A DNA stretch of 64,000 bases from Adineta ricciae (Eukaryota; Rotifera; Eurotatoria; Adinetida; Adinetidae). Positions 10,401 through 20,418 of the stretch are shown here, piece by piece. Below the pieces are notes generated by a model. It did not search any database. It was given only the letters and a program-made list of their open reading frames with translations, and was not told the DNA's origin. The DNA lies in NCBI GenBank assembly GCA_905250025.1, contig CAJNOJ010000126.1:222239-286238 (forward strand), given 5' to 3'. Positions within the stretch are counted from its first letter, which is position 1. The number at the start of each line of letters is the position of its first letter. The translations under genes were made by a program, and so were the position numbers.

Positions 10401-12125
10401 TCGAGAAATCCTTGTAAAAACAATGGGCACTGTGTACCTGTCGATGATCGGATAGGCGCGAAGAAATATTATTGCCTGTGTCCTGATGGTTTCTACGGAA
10501 AAACATGTCAATATAAACGAAATCGAATTGATATTAAATTTGATCATAACAAAATTCACTTAACTCCATTTGTATTCGTACATTTTATAAAAGCAACTGA
10601 AAATAGTCAATACCAGCACATAGTACGCTTGAAGAAAGTTCATGTGGAACAAAATCTTTTCACAATTTACATAGCATACCCATTTCATGTGGTTTTTATG
10701 GAATCAGTTGACCGATCATTTTACTTAGCCGTCCTACGAGAAAAATTTCTCGCATCGGAACATATTCAAACGAATATCTCAGTAAATCATCAATGTTTTC
10801 ATATTGATCGCTTGATGAATGAAACATTTCTTGGCTACACACATCTTCGTCGTATGAAATACTATCCATTATTATGCCAAGAAAATGTTCATTTAAAATG
10901 CTTCCATGACGAAAGACAAATGTGTATTTGTGATTCGTATGGCTTCTCAAATTGCTTCAAATTCAATCTATCATCAATTTCATACGACTGTCAAGGACGA
11001 AGTGTATGTGAAAACAATGGTCTATGCATACAAGATAATCCATCATGTCCAACACAATCCATCTGTATATGCGACGCATGCCACTATGGTGCCAGATGTC
11101 AATTTTCAACGCGAGGATCTCTCTCGTCGCTCGATCATATTCTTGCTTACCATATTATACCAAACCGTTCGATTCATCAGCAATCAAGCATTGTTATAAT
11201 GACTATTTTAATTACGTCAATTATGCTGTTTCTGACGATAACTAATGGGTTTTTATCCATAATAGCATTTCGGATAAAAGATATAAAAAATATCGGATGT
11301 GGTTTGTATTTGTCGATTTCATCGGTGAACTCGATTTGTCTCCTCATGATGTTAGTTGTGAAAGTTTGGCATTTAATTTTGTCACAAAGTTCAATCATAA
11401 CCATTCGATTGTACTTGAGAGTCAGTTGTAAATTATTAGACATGTTTCTGAATATTCTTATTACAATGAATGATTGGTTCGGTGGATGTATTGCTGTTGA
11501 ACAAATTTTTATAACATTTCAAGGAAATAATTTCAATCAAATTCGAAGTAAAAGATTAGCAAAACAGATTATTTTTGCAATTTATATTTTCTCAACTTTG
11601 ACAAATACTCATGAACTCTTTTATCGCCAATTGGTTGATGATTTCGACATTGATGAAAAACGAACATGGTGTATCGCTCTCTATCCTCCGATAGTCGATA
11701 CTTATAATACAGCTATGTCACTTGTGAATTTTCTCGTTCCACTTTCAATGAGTTTCTTTTCAATCTTGATTATTATTCTATTATTGGCACGTTCGAATTC
11801 AACAATGCAACCAAATGCAACATTTCGACAAAATTTAAAAGAACAATTTCATCATCATAAACATAATTTAATCATAGCATTGGCAGTACCATCCTTTTCT
11901 GTGCCACGTTTGATTATTTCGTTTATAAGTGGATGTATGAAATCATCACAGGATCCATCTCTTTATCTTATAAGTTATCTTTTTTCGTTTGTACCATCGA
12001 TGACGACATTCATTGTGTTCATTCTAACAGCAGATGGATATAAACAAGAGTTCAGTTCGATTGCTCGACAACTATTTGCAAGGTTTTGCCGCCAACAGCA
12101 GAAAAAAATAGAACCGTGGACGTAA
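7416..12125 (+). CDS. Giant LDLa-EGF seven-transmembrane receptor
   Basis: One uninterrupted exon encodes 1,569 residues from the ATG at 7416. I prefer this start because residues 1-18 form a signal peptide (MSLLRLSMIVFLFETSKA) and a splice acceptor lies just upstream; the frame is open to 7284. The ectodomain carries LDL-receptor class A modules with SDE-type calcium motifs at about 179-209 (CDGKRDCINGEDEENC), 215-251, 468-502 and 581-609 (CDGNPNCPDSVDERDC). EGF-like modules lie at about 921-955, 993-1031 and 1192-1228. From about 1259 to 1545 there are seven hydrophobic spans, rhodopsin-like in layout, followed by a short basic tail. Many N-glycosylation sequons are present. Related LDLa/EGF/7TM proteins are, as I recall, abundant in bdelloids; ligand and signalling are unknown. 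A 4.7 kb intronless gene amid intron-rich neighbours is notable. Confidence 0.85.
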   Translation: MSLLRLSMIVFLFETSKAQYSVYHSSLESFDFDCLYAPFIYEEEDNHIFTEISYQVIPYCRRPSANEEQAGLKISLGNVYNTLSFADLYEYGITTDQLLEWSAPINLVEQYAMNPISQTKTFYNCSSAWFGPECQYKFDENSSLSFYEIAQSNFLTRTSFSKTLPDLYTGTCYSFLSSCSYRFPPLCLDWHEICDGKRDCINGEDEENCRLLEMNDCPNDTYRCHYGGQCVPLSFLRDKYAHFDCLDGTDETKSYEGQEFSRGLYCITNPTFQCEERISWSQHSYHCGDGQYYSCDRSCPIHGMCSNGRFLPFPASQNDSFLNNLNIITFTSTLNSMIHIFNKTVSSNFNSFYSLLPCESNNNSCLSKWYFKARVLHPHPIFHFIYLPHRSFSDFYNFIQPDLICFDPDDCSGIANNISIDIGLNNGFICYYTDDIVKEFLMDEEDDAKIILEELYLRCKTIDTEQTCLNASLFHCSRSLKCISKHRLVDGISDCYYNEDELFNGSCLLNGSNRFTCPSKPEKCLSQIAVYNTEDDCEGKEDEMNEIEYGIIEGHVPIGLLCDTVVESLLSEANETDESNCEYWSCNNPYTRCDGNPNCPDSVDERDCPIFQYTVNTDQCQNTIVTNTFCYRLMLLLETKFKIQIMSNNHTNSVQMIGDRNISTCFQRTECTSLSQLCSYDSSKLTLEKACSTMSPFLCQGRVTLWWAPIAKRHICGFDHTTSTGSDYSSSFFTSYRLGYFPSVLSNSTSSTVTASNKVEFPLKIEKNWYCNRGILIFYQNNQTKSCLCPPSYFGSRCQWQNQRVSLTIQFICRFHNFHIIQIFQVIIELIDQQTQTVESYEQIIYIPKENCGTKYNVYLLYPTRPKNLSRNYSIHIDIYDKKTLTYFGGWLLPVPFQFLPVNRIATQLVVPLTPTTASETCPLFCGQHGQCVEYANVNKSYFCRCQEGYSGSQCHIQHNCTCSPDSLCHSSSICVCPLKKFGSKCYINRSICERSRNPCKNNGHCVPVDDRIGAKKYYCLCPDGFYGKTCQYKRNRIDIKFDHNKIHLTPFVFVHFIKATENSQYQHIVRLKKVHVEQNLFTIYIAYPFHVVFMESVDRSFYLAVLREKFLASEHIQTNISVNHQCFHIDRLMNETFLGYTHLRRMKYYPLLCQENVHLKCFHDERQMCICDSYGFSNCFKFNLSSISYDCQGRSVCENNGLCIQDNPSCPTQSICICDACHYGARCQFSTRGSLSSLDHILAYHIIPNRSIHQQSSIVIMTILITSIMLFLTITNGFLSIIAFRIKDIKNIGCGLYLSISSVNSICLLMMLVVKVWHLILSQSSIITIRLYLRVSCKLLDMFLNILITMNDWFGGCIAVEQIFITFQGNNFNQIRSKRLAKQIIFAIYIFSTLTNTHELFYRQLVDDFDIDEKRTWCIALYPPIVDTYNTAMSLVNFLVPLSMSFFSILIIILLLARSNSTMQPNATFRQNLKEQFHHHKHNLIIALAVPSFSVPRLIISFISGCMKSSQDPSLYLISYLFSFVPSMTTFIVFILTADGYKQEFSSIARQLFARFCRQQQKKIEPWT

Positions 12126-13080
12126 TGGACTGATTGAAAATAGTTTTTTGTTGTTGTTCGCATAGCTTGCCATGCTTTCTCTATCGGATAATCTTTTGAC
12201 AAAATGATCGCTTTTCGTTGGCATCTTGAAATTGGCGGCTGTATATTCATATATCAGTCACATTCAAATATATCGCTTTAAAATGCTTTTACAATGACGA
12301 TTTTCATACCACCTGCTAACATAAAAATAAAATACAAGTTTTCATCTTTTAATAAGCACAAAGCAGGGAGCCGTGCAGCTGTTGCTGAAAGTGACTTCGA
12401 TCAAATAGGATTAAACCACACACGGTGTCGTACTATTATTCCAGAAAGAATGAAATAAATAATCAGTGCAAATATGGATTAAAACCACATGGATCTTTAG
12501 CGTTCAGCGGAAAGTAAATGAGTAGCTTTGTTCGTTCGATCATCTCATTCAATATCTTGTTTGATTGATATTCGTATCATAATTATATATATTAAAAATA
12601 TAACTGATCATATGTCAGCGAAGGAAAAGATGCATTTTAATTACATGTTCAGACACCCGTGTACTGCTTGTTTTCAGAGTGAAAGATATAATGACTATCA
12701 ATAACTCTTTCCACTAATAAAGTGTTGATGCGATCTGTGATGAATTTGTATGCGTCTTGGTTAATGTGGAATTCAACAATGTTCTCTAATCACTTTTGCT
12801 ATAGTTATTTCAACATCTTCACGTTTATCAGCATTTTTGAATACATATACAAAAGCGATTAGATGAACTTCTATGCGGAAAAATCACATTCGATGAGTGC
12901 CAATCAAGGAATTCATTCACCGAAAGTAGTATGACTTGTATGGAGTTGAATTCGATTGCACGTCGAAAATGATGGAAGAAATGGATTATAAGCTATTAGA
13001 GAACAGGATTGTCAAACAGAGACATTATCTTTATGATTAAAAAGCGAACAAGATCGAAGTATAAAAATATACAATAGATT
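12126..13080. other. Intergenic region between convergent genes
   Basis: This AT-rich spacer holds the 3' ends of the receptor gene (plus strand) and the disordered-protein gene (minus strand). I see no gene, RNA or repeat in it. Confidence 0.5.
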
Positions 13081-14912
13081 TCAAAGATATGTTGTATAAT
13101 GAAAATTTCGACGGCGAGGATCATACGTTGATTGTTCATCTTCGGAAGAAGTTGTTTGATTGAAATGGTAGATATTTGAGGATGAAACTGGATAGAATCC
13201 ATTTTCTGATGATGAAAACGAAGCTAGGAAAGCTGATTGCACAGAGGCTGGATGTCGCGGGGTGTGATGTTTCTGTACTTTGACTGGATTCAAGTACGGT
13301 TGCTGCTGCTGTTGTTGTTGTTGTTGTCGTTGGCGAAGATAATCGTAAGGATTTCTTGGTGATGAAAGACCTGTTAAATATTGCGAAATAGTGGTGATGT
13401 CAGATACTACTGATTTGAACGTGATGCTCATGACAAACTTACCGGAATTTGGTGTCGGATAGAGATTGTATGGATAAACCTGCTGTTGAGATCTGTTTCC
13501 TCCTCCTCCTCCTCCGTATCCATTCACATGGGGCGAATAATGAGATGGATGGACGAATTCATTGATATGACTATTGTTTTTAGTAGGCTGCGTCCGTCGA
13601 TTAGATGCATCGTTGAAGTGAGCTGCAGGAGGAGGAGGAGGAGGAAGGGATGTTGGATATTGGTATTGTCGATTGGATGATTTACTTGCTTTTGGTACGT
13701 GTTGTGGCGATCGGTAAAAATTTGCCGATGGTGGTTGATACAATACACGTGATCCATACAGATTTGAACTTCTCGTGTCTGGCACACCTGTCGAGGATAG
13801 ATTTAGCATCGATTGATGGAATTGTGGTATATTGTGTCGATGTTGGTATAGAAGTTCGCTATTTGATAGATGATTACTGGAGTTCGTTATTCCAACATTT
13901 ACGTTCGATTTTTTATTTGCTTCAGACCGTTTGGCATGGTTAGCGGACGTTGGATGAACTTTAGCCGGCGATCCATTTTTATTGGATCGAAGCGGTTTAA
14001 ATGCACTATGATTCGTCTGATGCTGAATATTCGTTTCTGTTAATCGAGTAACAGGTGCCGATTTTGGCTTTGAAGGTATGATTACGGCTGGTTTAATAAT
14101 TTTATGTGCATGTTTAGGCGGATTGGACGGAGTGGGCTTGAGAAAAAACGGATCTGGTTTTGTTTTTGATCGAGACGGTTGATGTTTTTCGATTTCAGGT
14201 TCTTCCCTCAATACCAAATCAGTTGCTGTTGGTGGAATAAAGCGATAACGTGGTCTTGGCGCTGAAACTTTATCGATTGATGTTAAATCAATCAAACTAG
14301 CGCTTGTTGCATTAGTTTTATCAGTCAACGCAGAGAGACGGGTATGCCGAGAGAAATTCTTCCAGCTTGGAATAGTCGATAGGTCATCTGTAGATGCTGC
14401 CGTTATGCGAATAGGTTCTGGTAGCAATGTTTTTTGTGCAAGTTTTTTCGGTTTTAAGGGCGGACTTAATTGATTGAGATTATTTTCCGATGTATAGCGA
14501 CGAACGTGAGGCGCAGGAATAACTAACGGATATTGTTCCTGACGAGGATGATTATTTCGAACATGAAAGTACGTTGGTCGTTGAGGTGAGGATGAAGGAG
14601 CTGAGATGCGATGTGCTTTGTTGGCAGGCTTACCCTAAACGAAAAAAAGTCATCAAATAGAGGTTGATGAAGCGTATCGAGTATATATTATCAATTGACC
14701 TTTTTCAAAAACTGTCAACCTACATTCGAATTCAATTTGGATTGCTGAGCGGCCGAGTTAGTCAGAGGTACTAGCTGTTGATCGAGTCTTTTCTCAGTTG
14801 CTTCTTCATCTTTCAGATATGGATCAAGGATTGAGTCAAAAAAGTTCAAAGTTTTTTCAATTTGCTCATCATCGATATTTTCCTGTTTGGAATGTTTAAT
14901 TTGTTTATTCAT
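13081..14912 (-). CDS. Intrinsically disordered Pro/Gln/Ser-rich protein
   Basis: Three exons (14912-14724, 14634-13443, 13370-13081) give 556 residues in consistent phase. Residues 1-63 are charged and possibly helical ([16 protein letters not shown]). The remainder is low-complexity, with a polyproline run (LPPPPPPAAHF), a Gly stretch, a poly-Gln run near the C-terminus, and basic clusters (LKPKKLAQK). I recognise no domain. Such composition suits a scaffold, cytoskeletal adaptor or RNA-associated protein, but that is inference. The second intron (13371-13442, 72 bp) is a multiple of three with no stop codon, so its retention would add 24 residues. The start is the first ATG after a candidate acceptor (ttttag) near 14928. 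Confidence 0.75.
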
Positions 14913-17226
14913 TTTCACCAGATATTCTAAAATTCAGCAAAAAAAATAAGCCAGTTCAATGAAGAAAACAACGACCAGGAAGAGACTTGCCGTTGTTATT
15001 TCCTATAACTTGTACCTGTTTATCTAATTAAGCGTTTGTAATGATTGAATTAAGAGGAACAAAGGTGTATTGGTGACATTTCACATTGTTAATGAACAAC
15101 TGTCTATGAATGGGAGATTGAATATCAAATGACGATGACCTTCGTCATCAAAGCGAATGAGAGTTTTTTATCACGACCTTTATCTCTTTCGATTTAATGT
15201 TTAACAAGTTTATTCATTTTCGTCGTCTAACAGAGAGATTAGTTTTTCGTTTTACTCTGTCAAAAACATTTCGCTCTCGCATGTTAATATATGGCATTAA
15301 TCAAACTGACGAATATTACATAGTGAAAAACATCACATCAAGAAAATCTTCGCATGATCGAATTTTGAATATTTTACTTTCACACAGAGAATAGAACAGG
15401 AGAAAAAAAAACGAAACTCATGTGTAGCTTACTTTGTGATTATCGATTGAGCACGACTAGACGATGATGATGATGATAATGATAACTCTTTTTATCAATC
15501 ATTGATAATTATAGAGGGATTAAATCTAAAAGAAAAAAAAAGTATAAAATCGACTATGTGAATAGGTCGAAAAGAAATAAACGAATAATGGAAGGTCAGC
15601 TGAGATGGATGCATATATTTCAAAATGTATTTGCGTGAAAAAACACAGTCGTTCCTTTCTAGTTGTGCATGGATATTTATGCGATACAATTTCAGCTTTA
15701 CGGTCTTTTGCATCGTTGCATGTATATACTCCTACTTCTTTTTTTTTGTATCCCACAATCGAAAAACGAAGAAGAAAAAGAAAATGACGGCAATCCAGTA
15801 CTCTCAACTGTTTGTTACATATGCACATATACATAGACGAAAAATTTTTTTTGTATATAGATGAAGATCAATTTCATCATTGTGTCGATGGATGATAGTC
15901 AAACACCTGTTTTATTCACTTGCCGATAAGAAGACGAAAGAGAAAAAAAGAGTAAGAAACATCTAAATACAATGACATTTACGATATAATTGCATGTACA
16001 AGGCTGATGTTTTGCCTATAAAGATCTTAATGAAAGTGTGGTTGAGACAACGAATTCATCAGACTCTACGTTCCTTTCTTTTGGTTATATCATATGTACC
16101 AACATCGTTCAATGAACACGATATATATTGATGCATTTATAAGAGTCTTCATTGAACAATTGAGAGAGAGAGGAAGAGATGTAATGCGTAAAAAATAGAC
16201 TTGGAAGCAATAGGGAATATCCAATAATGCTTTGACAGATCTTGTCTCATTGAGATGAGATTTGTTATTTGTTTATTGGAAAAATGGAATTTGAGAGGCG
16301 AGGTAAGTAATTGGCTGAGTTTTCTTTCGCGTTACCGGATATATATCGAGCACCCAGGCGCCGTCGCCCTGCTTATCGATGAAACCCAATCTTTCGTCAA
16401 TACATTTGTCTAACAGATGCAAAATTCTTCGTTTGACTTTAGTAATAAGTTTGTGGGAAGAATAGGCGACACTTTATCAATTCTGTAACAATATTCATTA
16501 ATTATATTTTCATTGTTCTTTGAATAATTTTAAACGAAAGTAAATCCTTGCTGTGCTCATTCGTCTGTCTGTATCAATATCTCTTTTTTGTTTGTTAAAT
16601 TAATCGATGTCCTTCTTCATCAAATTATTTCATATAATAAAATCAAAATAAGCTTCGAACACATTTTCACGTCATGCCTTTCAACTATCTTTAGATGTTT
16701 TGGTATTTTTTCGATGCCATGCATAGTTTAATGTAAACATTCAGCGACAATGAACATATCTGACATGCAGCACGTACCGAGAATCACGTCGCTTTCGACA
16801 TGTGAAAGAATACGCATATAGACAAATCCGTGTCATATGCTGGTAGTCTGTGCACTACTATTATTATTATTATAAACGGACCTACTAAAGCGAGCCCTGG
16901 AGCGCAATAAAAAACGATGTAATAGAATATCCTTGACCAATCATCATGGTCGAATAGAATAAGAATCATACAATTGCGTGTAAAGAGAATGAGAGAAATA
17001 TCGATCGGGCGTTTATGCTCATACAAAAAAAGAGAGAACATAACGAAGCGTACCTATTGCTAATCGTGATTATTATTTTTCTCTACTCATATGCATACAT
17101 ATATATACACGCATCTCTGCGTTCATTCGGCCTTTCTCTTTCTATCTCTTTCATTGTCACACAATTGAAAGGCAAGTGAATCTTTTTATATAATACTTGA
17201 AGATCAATCATATTCAAACATTATAC
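14913..17226. other. Intergenic region upstream of divergent genes
   Basis: These 2.3 kb separate the starts of two divergent genes. Most of it is AT-rich with short microsatellite-like runs. One island near 16330-16430 has higher GC and reads as protein on the minus strand (separate entry). No RNA gene was recognised. Confidence 0.45.
16276..16473 (-). pseudogene. Isolated coding-like segment, possible orphan exon or relic
   Basis: The minus strand is open for 66 codons without an ATG. The core reads VKRRILHLLDKCIDERLGF then IDKQGDGAWVLDIYP, which looks like real coding sequence rather than AT-rich noise. A possible donor (gtaacg) follows the core, and a weak acceptor (ctaaag) precedes it. 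The final GxGxW-x-L pattern resembles the end of the winged-helix domain in the ERCC6 protein at the left end of this window (GMGFWVLKDEF). That similarity is short and could be chance. No flanking exons were found. Confidence 0.25.
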
Positions 17227-18039
17227 ATGGCTGACACATTCGATTATGGCTACTTAGCTACGCCAACTGGTCAGTTAAATATTGCGGAAATTGTAAGTAA
17301 AATTGCCTTCTCTTCAGCTTGCACTTGAATCTTTTATAGATTTGTCTAATCGGAGCGGTGATTAGCGTCGGGTTTACCTCACGTTTATACTGTGAATTAG
17401 TCGATAATCTCCAATGGATTTATCCTGATTTTAGTACATTGATTGTTCGAGGTGTTTATCAAACATTTACTATATTTTGTTTGACCGTAACGATTGTTAT
17501 ACTTCTTGTACATATATACGGTGTACGTTTCACCGGTAGACAATACATCTACGTCAATCAACTAGTGAGAATTTCGATTTCATACGGCGAAGCAAATCAA
17601 CAGGGTTCTTCTTTTTTTTCTAGTGTTTAGGTTTGAATATTCTCATGGGACTGATGATGATTTCGATTGGCATATGTGCAGCGTTTTGGGAAGATAAACT
17701 TCGACGTACACCTGGTATTCTACGACGAGGATATTTAGACAATCAATATCAATACATTTACAGTGAATGGACACATCCACGACCGGGTGCAGCGATTGCT
17801 GCTTCGGTAAATAAAGATATTCTTAAAACGTTCGTGCGAATAAAACCGAGTTTTCGTTCTTTCAGATCTTTGCTATTCTCACTGGCGTTCTTTTCATTCT
17901 TGAGGCATGTTCCCGACCGATGTTAAACACTGGAGCTAAACGAATTCCAACAAGTTATACAATTCCTGTTACTTCTGAACGTGTTGTGATAAAGAATAAC
18001 AAAGGTGAACGTATAATACCGATTGAAAGAATAATATGA
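17227..18039 (+). CDS. MARVEL-like four-transmembrane protein
   Basis: Four exons (17227-17292, 17340-17564, 17624-17806, 17866-18039) join in phase to give 215 residues. The N-terminus YLATPTGQLNIAEI followed by a hydrophobic helix is the usual entry to a MARVEL domain (compare LKIxEI in plasmolipin/CMTM proteins). Four hydrophobic segments are visible: IICLIGAVISVGFTS, FTIFCLTVTIVILLVHIY, NILMGLMMISIGICAAF and AASIFAILTGVLFILEAC. The C-terminal tail is basic and cytosolic. Proteins of this type shape or traffic membranes. I assign the family with moderate confidence from topology and the N-terminal motif, not a specific orthologue. The start is the only ATG before the first donor. Confidence 0.75.
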
Positions 18040-18564
18040 CATACTCGAGTTTCAATAGATTCATATGTAATTTTTTCCTATGCTTTTATTATATTTTAAA
18101 ATCAATACAGAAAAAAAAACGTGAAATTTCACAATCGACAAAGTCCAGAACAATGTTTTATTAAGCTCTTTTTCTCTTTGTTCTACTTTAAAGGGTTACA
18201 TAATTACGCTGAGTGATTTATTGTTTGTATTCAGAACAATGACCGATCTCACCGGGGAGAGATAACACAGATGCATAGAAATCAAGTAGTCACATTTATT
18301 AATCGTAATGAAAATCGACCGTTTGACAATTATATGACTGAATGATGAGTGAAGTTTTATTGATGATGTACGCTCTCACAGGAGATTAGAGAGTGAAATG
18401 ATGTGTATATGACCTGTTGCGTTGTTTGGAAGATTTTTTTTCCGATAAAGCAAAAGTATGTTCATCATCGAACTGATATTACGAATACTACTGCATATGA
18501 CAGATCGTTCACTCTTGCTCTCTTTACTGTTGGATGACGAATATTTATCAGATGTTTTGATTCG
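18040..18564. other. Intergenic spacer
   Basis: This holds the 3' UTR of the MARVEL-like gene and AT-rich sequence up to the insertion site of the LTR element. I see no gene. Confidence 0.5.
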
Positions 18565-18569
18565 AAGGC

Positions 18570-18631
18570 TGTTATGATACGAGGTATCATGACATCTATT
18601 TTCCGACTATTTCTTTCTCATTTCTTTTGTT
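18570..18631 (+). repeat. Left arm of 62 bp inverted repeat
   Basis: The arm begins TGTTATGATACGAGG and pairs exactly with 19155-19216. Its tip is itself a small palindrome (ATGATAC-gag-GTATCAT). Confidence 0.9.
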
Positions 18632-19154
18632 GCCGGTTCTATATATGTTGTAACATTCAATAAAAACAGTCAGTTATGTTTCGATAGTAACATCGAACAC
18701 ACGTCTCTTTCTTTTCACTCTCGAACATCGAGCATAACAGTGGTGACAACGGTCTGAAGAAGAAGAAAAGCAATTTTTCTTCTTTTAATTTCTGGATGAG
18801 CGCTTAACAAAGAAGGAATCCTTCTTCACTAGAAGTTGATTCTGTATTCGGCATTCAACAAACCAATTTACATTGCAACCATGATTAACAACGAAATATC
18901 CTCAAACCCAACCACCGATTCGAAAACAATGGAAGCGCCAGAGCAACCAGTTATTCCTCGACAAGTGCCACGACCACTTACGACTGACGAATCAATACGC
19001 AGTCATGTACGAATGTTAATGGAAGGTGATCGACTTGGAACGGACGAGTTATTTGACGCACTGAACAAATTCTTCGATGAGCAAAATTATTCACCATCAC
19101 AGCGAATTACTTGCGCACAGATGTTTTTAAACGACGAAGGAAAAGCCTGGTACG

Positions 19155-19216
19155 AACAAAAGAAATGAGAAAGAAATAGTCGGAAAATAGATGTCATGAT
19201 ACCTCGTATCATAACA
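19155..19216 (-). repeat. Right arm of 62 bp inverted repeat
   Basis: This is an exact reverse complement of 18570-18631 and forms the right boundary of the LTR-derived insertion, followed directly by the second aaggc target duplication. Confidence 0.9.
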
Positions 19217-19339
19217 AAGGCAATTCGTATGCGAATGAAATCTTTCTTCAAAGAGGTCGGTGTAGATGACTTATGTCGTGATTTTGGTTTGAGTTTAATT
19301 TACAGCGAACATAAAAGATATAGATATCATCGAACAAAA

Positions 19340-20399
19340 ATGTCAACAGATCAATATACATTAGTGTGGATCGATTTGGAGATGGACGGATTGGATTTGA
19401 ACAAGAATTTCATTCTCGAAATTGCTTGTATTCTTACAGATTTTAATTTAACAACGATTTATGAAGGTACACCTACTTTAATTTCGTAACGTTTAAAAAT
19501 TTGACTACGCTCTGCTTTCTCAAGGTCCTGATCTAGTAATTCATCATCCGAAAGCACTCATGGATGCCATGGGTCCTTGGTGTATGGAACATCATACAAA
19601 GTCAGGATTGGTTGAACAAGTCTTGAACAGTAGATTGTCTATGAGCGATGCTGAAACAAAGATAATCAATTTTATTGAGAAAACAATTTCATCGTCAACA
19701 GCAAACAACAAACGGTTGATTCTCGCTGGTAATTCTGTTTATGTTGATCGATATTTCTTAGAGAAAGACATGCCACGTTTAAATGCAATGCTTGATCGAT
19801 CCATTCTTGATTGTAGCACATTAAAAGAACTAATTCGTCGGTTCAATTATCGGATTTATTCTCAAGCACCAGTCAAAGGTGGAAATCTTCATCGTGCGCT
19901 CGATGACATAAGAAATAGTATTGACGAATTTCGATATTATCAAACATTCGCATTCGAAGAAAAACAATCCACAGAAAACAAACGTATCACATCATCAAAG
20001 CCAGATATTTCCCAATATCTAGTATGGATTGATATTGCTGATAGTTCAGTGCATGGTATTCTAACTGATGAAAATCTGGATGTCATTGACGAAATCAACG
20101 GTGCAAAGACAAGTGATGATTTAGTGAAGTTTTTCCATCAAAATCGAATCTACTCGGAAAGAAAGGTTGCTGTTGCTGGAAAGCATTTGGGTCCGATCCG
20201 TGCACAACTGAAGATTCTCGCTCCGGAATTCAATGAGTTTTGTCATTATCGTTCGATTGACATTGATGTCGTGTCTGTTATCTGTGAACAATGGTTTCCT
20301 GATGTTTATAAGCAACGGCCTACTCATGACGAAAAAGAAAACAATCTGAAGAATTCCATCGAACTTCTTCGGTTTTACCGCTCAAGAATATTCAAATAA
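19340..20399 (+). CDS. REXO2: Oligoribonuclease (REXO2) with fused degenerate second exonuclease domain
   Basis: Two exons (19340-19466, 19525-20399) give 333 residues, well above the roughly 200-240 of normal oligoribonucleases. Domain 1 (about 6-185) has the full DEDDh site: VWIDLEMDG (D12, E14), GNSVYVDRYFLE (D117) and HRALDDI (H165, D170). It should degrade di- and oligoribonucleotides left by RNA turnover, in mitochondria or cytosol. Domain 2 (about 206-331) aligns along its length (YLVWIDIADSS, VAVAGKHLGPIRAQL, ICEQWFPDVYKQRP, LKNSIELLRFYRSRIF) but has lost the catalytic positions. The start follows a candidate splice acceptor (aatttacag near 19304). An upstream in-frame ATG near 19229 could add a targeting sequence. 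An AATAAA at 20395-20400 overlaps the stop codon, and the TTLL11 stop lies 20 bp away on the other strand. Confidence 0.92.
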
Positions 20400-20418
20400 A
20401 TGTTGATTACAAAAAAAG

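Larger units (their letters stand above)
18570..19216 (+). mobile_element. Fossil LTR-retrotransposon fragment with an inverted LTR end
   Basis: A 647 bp insertion is flanked by perfect 5 bp target duplications (aaggc at 18565-18569 and 19217-19221). It begins with a 170 bp LTR (18570-18739) bounded by TGTTATG and CATAACA and containing an AATAAA at 18659. A likely primer-binding site (tggtgacaacgg) follows at once, then the start of a gag-like region (about 18881-19165) with a family-typical KAWYE block. The right end is a 62 bp exact inverted copy of the first 62 bp of the LTR, in place of a normal direct 3' LTR. No pol is present, so it is a broken, non-autonomous fragment. Ty3/gypsy affinity is likely but not certain. 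Identical arms and duplications suggest a young insertion. It lies about 120 bp upstream of the REXO2 start codon. Confidence 0.75.

Noticed and set aside
18570-19216. A plain DNA transposon or MITE with 62 bp terminal inverted repeats
   Set aside because: The termini are TG/CA, the duplication is 5 bp, an internal TG/CA-bounded LTR with polyadenylation signal is followed by a primer-binding-like site, and the inside is gag-like. An LTR origin explains all of these.
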